From JACZQZ01 sp046756945 (GTDB lineage Bacteria > Pseudomonadota > Alphaproteobacteria > Rhodospirillales > 2-02-FULL-58-16): a stretch of DNA of 7,757 bases. Position numbers and translations under genes: made by a program. Position 1 is the first letter of the stretch. Each line of letters opens with the position of its first letter. The stretch spans positions 1 to 7,757 of the forward strand of contig JBHHXI010000133.1 in NCBI GenBank assembly GCA_046756945.1, written 5' to 3'. The notes beneath the pieces are model-generated. The model did not search any database. It had not been told where the DNA came from and was given only the letters and a program-made list of their open reading frames with translations. This document shows positions 5,164 through 7,757 of this stretch, piece by piece.

Positions 5164-6467
5164 TGCCCTACCAGGTCTACGCCACCGCCGCGACCCTGGA
5201 CTGGACCTTTTACGGTCCGGCCATCGGCATGGGCGTCCTCATCCTGCTCGGCGTGCCGATCTGGGTGGTGCTCGGGCTGGGCACGACGATGCTGCTTTCC
5301 CTGACCGAGGTTTTGCCGCTGACCCTCATCGGCGAGACCCTGTTTTCCGGCATCGACAGCTTTTCGCTGATCGCCGTTCCCCTGTTCATCCTTACCGGCG
5401 ACGTGATCGTGACGACGCGCCTGTCGGAAAAGCTGCTCACCCTGGCCGAGGCGACCCTGGGCTGGCTCAGGTCCGGACTGGGAACGTCGACGGTGTTGGG
5501 GTGCGGCTTTTTCGCCTGTATCTCGGGCTCCGACGCGGCCGACGCCGCGGCGCTGGGGCGCATCACCATGCCGCATCTGGTCAAGAAGGGATATCCGCTG
5601 CCCTACGGCGCCGCGCTGGTCGCCAGCGGCGCGACGACCGGCATCCTGATCCCGCCGTCGATTTCGTACATCATCATCGGCCTGACCCTGGGCATTTCGG
5701 CCTCCACCCTGTTCCTCGCCGCCGCCGTGCCGGGGGCCATGGTGCTGGCCGCCATCATCCTGACCAACATCGTCGTCAACCGGGTCCGCGGATACGAAAA
5801 AAGCACCGGCCGATTCTCGCCCGTCGGGTTCGGGCGCGCCCTGTGGTCGGCGCGCTACGCGGTGCTGGTGCCGTTCATCATCCTGGGCGGCATCTATTCG
5901 GGGATCTTCACGCCGACAGAGGCGGCGTCGGTGGCGGTGCTCACCGCCATCGCCATCGGCTTCGGCACGCGCCAACTGAAGGTGTCGGACTTCCCGCGCA
6001 TGATGGAGCGCAGCGCCGAGGTCAACGGCGTCATCGCCCCCATCATCGGCATCGCTCTGTTGCTGGCGCAGGCGCTGGCCACCCTCGAGGTGCCGCAAAC
6101 CTTCGTCCACGCCATTACCAGCGTGACCGAGAATCCGGTGGCCGTGATCCTGCTCATGCTGGCCGTCTTCGTTATCGCGGGCTGCATCATGGAGACGACG
6201 CCGAACATCGTGATCCTGGCGCCGCTGATGCTGCCCGTGGCGCAGGAAATCGGCATGGAGCCGATCCATTTTTCCATCTTCATGGTGACCGCGCTGGGCG
6301 TCGGGTTCATTACGCCGCCGTTGGGGCTCAATCTGTTTGTTCTTTCGGGTCTGACGGGAGCCTCCGTGCTGTCCATCGCACGGCATGCCGTGCCGTACGT
6401 CCTTACCATGTTGATCGTCGTGCTGCTGCTTGCCTTTATCCCCGGGTTGTCCCTTTGGGCGCTCTGA
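5163..6467 (+). CDS. dctM: TRAP transporter large permease subunit, DctM family
   Basis: A 434-residue polytopic inner-membrane protein that forms the sodium-driven translocation path. Conserved DctM elements appear in order: SGSDAADAAALG (121-132), GILIPPSISYIIIG (160-173), GIYSGIFTPTEAASVAV (243-259), ETTPNIVILAPLMLPVA (344-360) and GFITPPLGLNLFVLSG (381-396). The repeated half-motifs (SGSDAAD with IPPS; ETTPN with TPP) fit the pseudo-symmetric elevator fold known for the family, where these loops hold substrate and sodium. The start ATG shares its A with the dctQ stop codon; there is no strong ribosome binding site, so translation is probably coupled. The same frame is open for about 1.3 kb upstream, but that part is the shadow of dctP and dctQ. 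Length matches normal DctM, so this is not a DctQ-DctM fusion. Substrate is unknown. Confidence 0.96.
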   Translation: MPYQVYATAATLDWTFYGPAIGMGVLILLGVPIWVVLGLGTTMLLSLTEVLPLTLIGETLFSGIDSFSLIAVPLFILTGDVIVTTRLSEKLLTLAEATLGWLRSGLGTSTVLGCGFFACISGSDAADAAALGRITMPHLVKKGYPLPYGAALVASGATTGILIPPSISYIIIGLTLGISASTLFLAAAVPGAMVLAAIILTNIVVNRVRGYEKSTGRFSPVGFGRALWSARYAVLVPFIILGGIYSGIFTPTEAASVAVLTAIAIGFGTRQLKVSDFPRMMERSAEVNGVIAPIIGIALLLAQALATLEVPQTFVHAITSVTENPVAVILLMLAVFVIAGCIMETTPNIVILAPLMLPVAQEIGMEPIHFSIFMVTALGVGFITPPLGLNLFVLSGLTGASVLSIARHAVPYVLTMLIVVLLLAFIPGLSLWAL

Positions 6468-6507
6468 CCGCAATCCCGGCGCCCGCCCCTTCGCCGTGAT
6501 CGCGGTC

Positions 6508-6536
6508 TTGGTCGGCGGCGTATCGTCGGCTAACAT
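6508..6536 (+). promoter_or_regulatory. Candidate promoter for the right-edge envelope gene
   Basis: TTGGTC (6508-6513) and TAACAT (6531-6536) are separated by 17 bases and match the sigma-70 boxes only in part. A start near 6543 would place the hairpin at 6552-6572 at the beginning of the leader. The gap 6468-6623 otherwise shows no gene. Weak, sequence-only call. Confidence 0.25.
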
Positions 6537-6551
6537 CTGGCGGACATGTTG

Positions 6552-6572
6552 CGGGTGGCCCCGGGCCACCCG
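6552..6572. other. Perfect GC-rich hairpin between dctM and the envelope gene
   Basis: CGGGTGGCC (6552-6560) pairs perfectly with GGCCACCCG (6564-6572) around a three-base loop. It starts 85 bases after the dctM stop. No T-run follows on either strand, so it is not a classical intrinsic terminator. It might slow transcription after dctM, protect the transcript end, or fold in the leader of the next gene. Confidence 0.45.
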
Positions 6573-6623
6573 ATATTCCACAATGGGAGTTGCCGCGGAC
6601 GACCCTTGTCGCTCCCGTGCACG

Positions 6624-7757
6624 ATGAACCCTTCCGGGACCTGTCCGGTGAACACCGTTTCCTATTCCGGCTTTTTGTGGAGGAATGTCCTGCCGCCGGC
6701 GGTCCTGGTGCTTGCGGCGGGCCTTGTTCTCCACCCCCCCGACGCGGCCGCCGCCGCCGGGGCGGGCTGCGACGCCCTGTTGGAGAAGGCTGCGAAAGCG
6801 GACGAGATTCCCGAGATCGTCATCGATTCATCGACCAACTCCGTCCGCATGCGGACGTCGGAAGGGGAATGCGTCGAACAGTTGCCCGCGCCGACGAAGC
6901 CTTCGGCGGCCCCGGGACCTCCGCAAATGGGGGTGCAGGCCCCGCTAACGGCGCCGCTAACGCCTCCCGCCGCCCCACCGGTGGCGGAGGCTCCGGAACC
7001 GAAACCGTCTCCCGCCGCCCCCAAGCCCGCCGAGCCCGGCAAGCCCTTTAAAACCCATCCCTATTTCCGCGCCCAACCGATGCCGCCGCCCCGGTCTTTG
7101 GGCGGCTCCCAGGGCGAGACGGCCAAGGCCCCTGCCCCGTCGCCGGCCGCGGAGTGCACCGCCGATCTGAAATCCCTGTGGAAAAAGGGGGAACACGACA
7201 TCAGGGGGACCACCTACTGGCTGTCGCAGGTCTTCACCATCGACCTGGACGGTGACCGCAGGACCGACAATGTGGGCTTCCGGCTCAAGGCGGCGAACAC
7301 GCCCGAGTTGGTGATCCGCTACTATGCCGGTCCCGAACAACTGGCGGCACGGTCCGTCCCCACCCTGAAGCTCGACGACGAGGACGTGATTCCCAGGATT
7401 TGCTTTGGCCAGGTGTCCTTTTCCGCGCCTCCAACGCGGCGACGGCAGGCCGGCGAAACGCCGCCCCCGTTCGAGACCCCGGACCTGAAAAAGGAAATGA
7501 TGGCCAAGGGGAAACCCGCGCCTGCCGTGACCCGGGCCGAAAGGGGCGGTGTCGTCCCCGACGGGTTGTGGGTGGCAATTGCCGCGGTTTCCGGCGTCGT
7601 CCTGGCGGCGGCGGGCGTCGGGGCCTATCTCACCCGGCGCAAATGGCTGCCGCCGCTGAAACGGCCCGGAAAGGCACGGCGGAAAGACGGAGGGGAAGAA
7701 GAGGACGAAGAGGAAGAGAAGGAAGAGGCGGCGGCGGAAAAGGAGGAAAAGGAGGAA
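6624..7757 (+). CDS. Envelope protein with proline-rich linker, DxDxDxxxD loop, C-terminal membrane span and acidic tail (partial)
   Basis: The frame is open from the ATG at 6624 to the window end (378 codons) with no stop, so the 3' end is missing. A signal-peptide-like segment covers about 20-45 (VLPPAVLVLAAGLVLHPPDA, then Ala-rich). A small ordered segment at 48-86 has Cys49 and Cys83. A Pro/Ala-rich linker runs from about 88 to 175. A second domain (about 176-265) has Cys178, Cys260 and the calcium-loop pattern Asp207, Asp209, Asp211, Asp215 in DLDGDRRTD, as in VCBS/FG-GAP or EF-hand-like loops. A single span follows at about 314-336, then RRK and a Lys/Glu-rich tail. This order predicts a periplasmic body, one membrane anchor and a cytoplasmic acidic tail. 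There is no good ribosome binding site at 6624; a TTG at 6606 or a GTG at 6648 in frame are alternatives. I do not recognise the family. Confidence 0.7.
   Translation, partial: MNPSGTCPVNTVSYSGFLWRNVLPPAVLVLAAGLVLHPPDAAAAAGAGCDALLEKAAKADEIPEIVIDSSTNSVRMRTSEGECVEQLPAPTKPSAAPGPPQMGVQAPLTAPLTPPAAPPVAEAPEPKPSPAAPKPAEPGKPFKTHPYFRAQPMPPPRSLGGSQGETAKAPAPSPAAECTADLKSLWKKGEHDIRGTTYWLSQVFTIDLDGDRRTDNVGFRLKAANTPELVIRYYAGPEQLAARSVPTLKLDDEDVIPRICFGQVSFSAPPTRRRQAGETPPPFETPDLKKEMMAKGKPAPAVTRAERGGVVPDGLWVAIAAVSGVVLAAAGVGAYLTRRKWLPPLKRPGKARRKDGGEEEDEEEEKEEAAAEKEEKEE
7689..7757 (+). repeat. Purine-rich low-complexity tract coding for Glu/Lys
   Basis: Nearly every base on the plus strand is A or G, in units like GAAGAG and GAGGAAAAG, coding for a Glu/Lys-rich tail with a run of alanines in the middle. 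It continues past the window. Such tracts change length easily by slippage, so the tail length may vary between strains. Confidence 0.7.

Noticed and set aside
4962..6734. A 590-codon minus-strand frame opposite dctM
   Set aside because: Composition dominated by Arg, Gln, His, Asp and Gly with no recognisable domain; fully explained as the antisense of a membrane protein gene.
6685..6948. An ATG directly after GGAGGA near the start of the right-edge gene
   Set aside because: The spacing between the site and the ATG is about one base, too short, and the frame gives an Arg/Pro-rich peptide unlike a natural protein.
6938..6961. A short direct repeat (CCGCTAACG twice) in the proline-rich linker
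   Set aside because: It simply encodes PLT twice within a low-complexity linker; too short to be a mobile or regulatory repeat.

Overview
The window is GC-rich, with dense, closely spaced genes and strong codon bias. Gene content (DctPQM TRAP transporter, rhomboid protease, alcohol dehydrogenase of the hydroxyacid-oxoacid transhydrogenase type) suggests a proteobacterium, most likely an alphaproteobacterium of the Rhodospirillales kind. That placement is inferred from protein flavour and base composition; there is no rRNA or other phylogenetic marker here.

Layout. Bases 1-50 hold an AT-richer inverted repeat that resembles a REP-type palindrome. On the minus strand follow a small unknown protein (93-284) and, upstream of it, a rhomboid intramembrane protease (332-1114). 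Next, also on the minus strand, is a two-gene operon: an iron-containing alcohol dehydrogenase of the hydroxyacid-oxoacid transhydrogenase type (1614-2921), then a GLOD5/STM3117-like VOC protein (1192-1584). A 201-base divergent promoter region (2922-3122) separates this from a plus-strand operon. That operon encodes a small two-span membrane protein (3123-3386), a TRAP solute-binding protein with a Tat-like signal (3418-4569), the small TRAP membrane subunit (4645-5163) and the large one (5163-6467). A well-formed intrinsic terminator (4583-4622) lies between the binding protein and the membrane subunits. After a 156-base gap a large envelope protein begins at about 6624 and is cut by the window end.

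How it fits together. The divergent pairing of a high-affinity TRAP importer for an organic acid with a transhydrogenase-like dehydrogenase and a VOC enzyme reads as an uptake-and-oxidation module for a hydroxycarboxylic acid. The substrate cannot be read from the sequence, and no regulator lies inside the window. The internal terminator would give more binding protein than membrane subunits. The rhomboid pair and the final envelope protein look like unrelated neighbours.

No CRISPR array, tRNA, rRNA, complete insertion sequence or clear prophage gene was seen. I found no strong evidence for a wholly new system. The least explained items are the small membrane protein leading the TRAP operon and the proline-rich, acidic-tailed envelope protein at the right edge.
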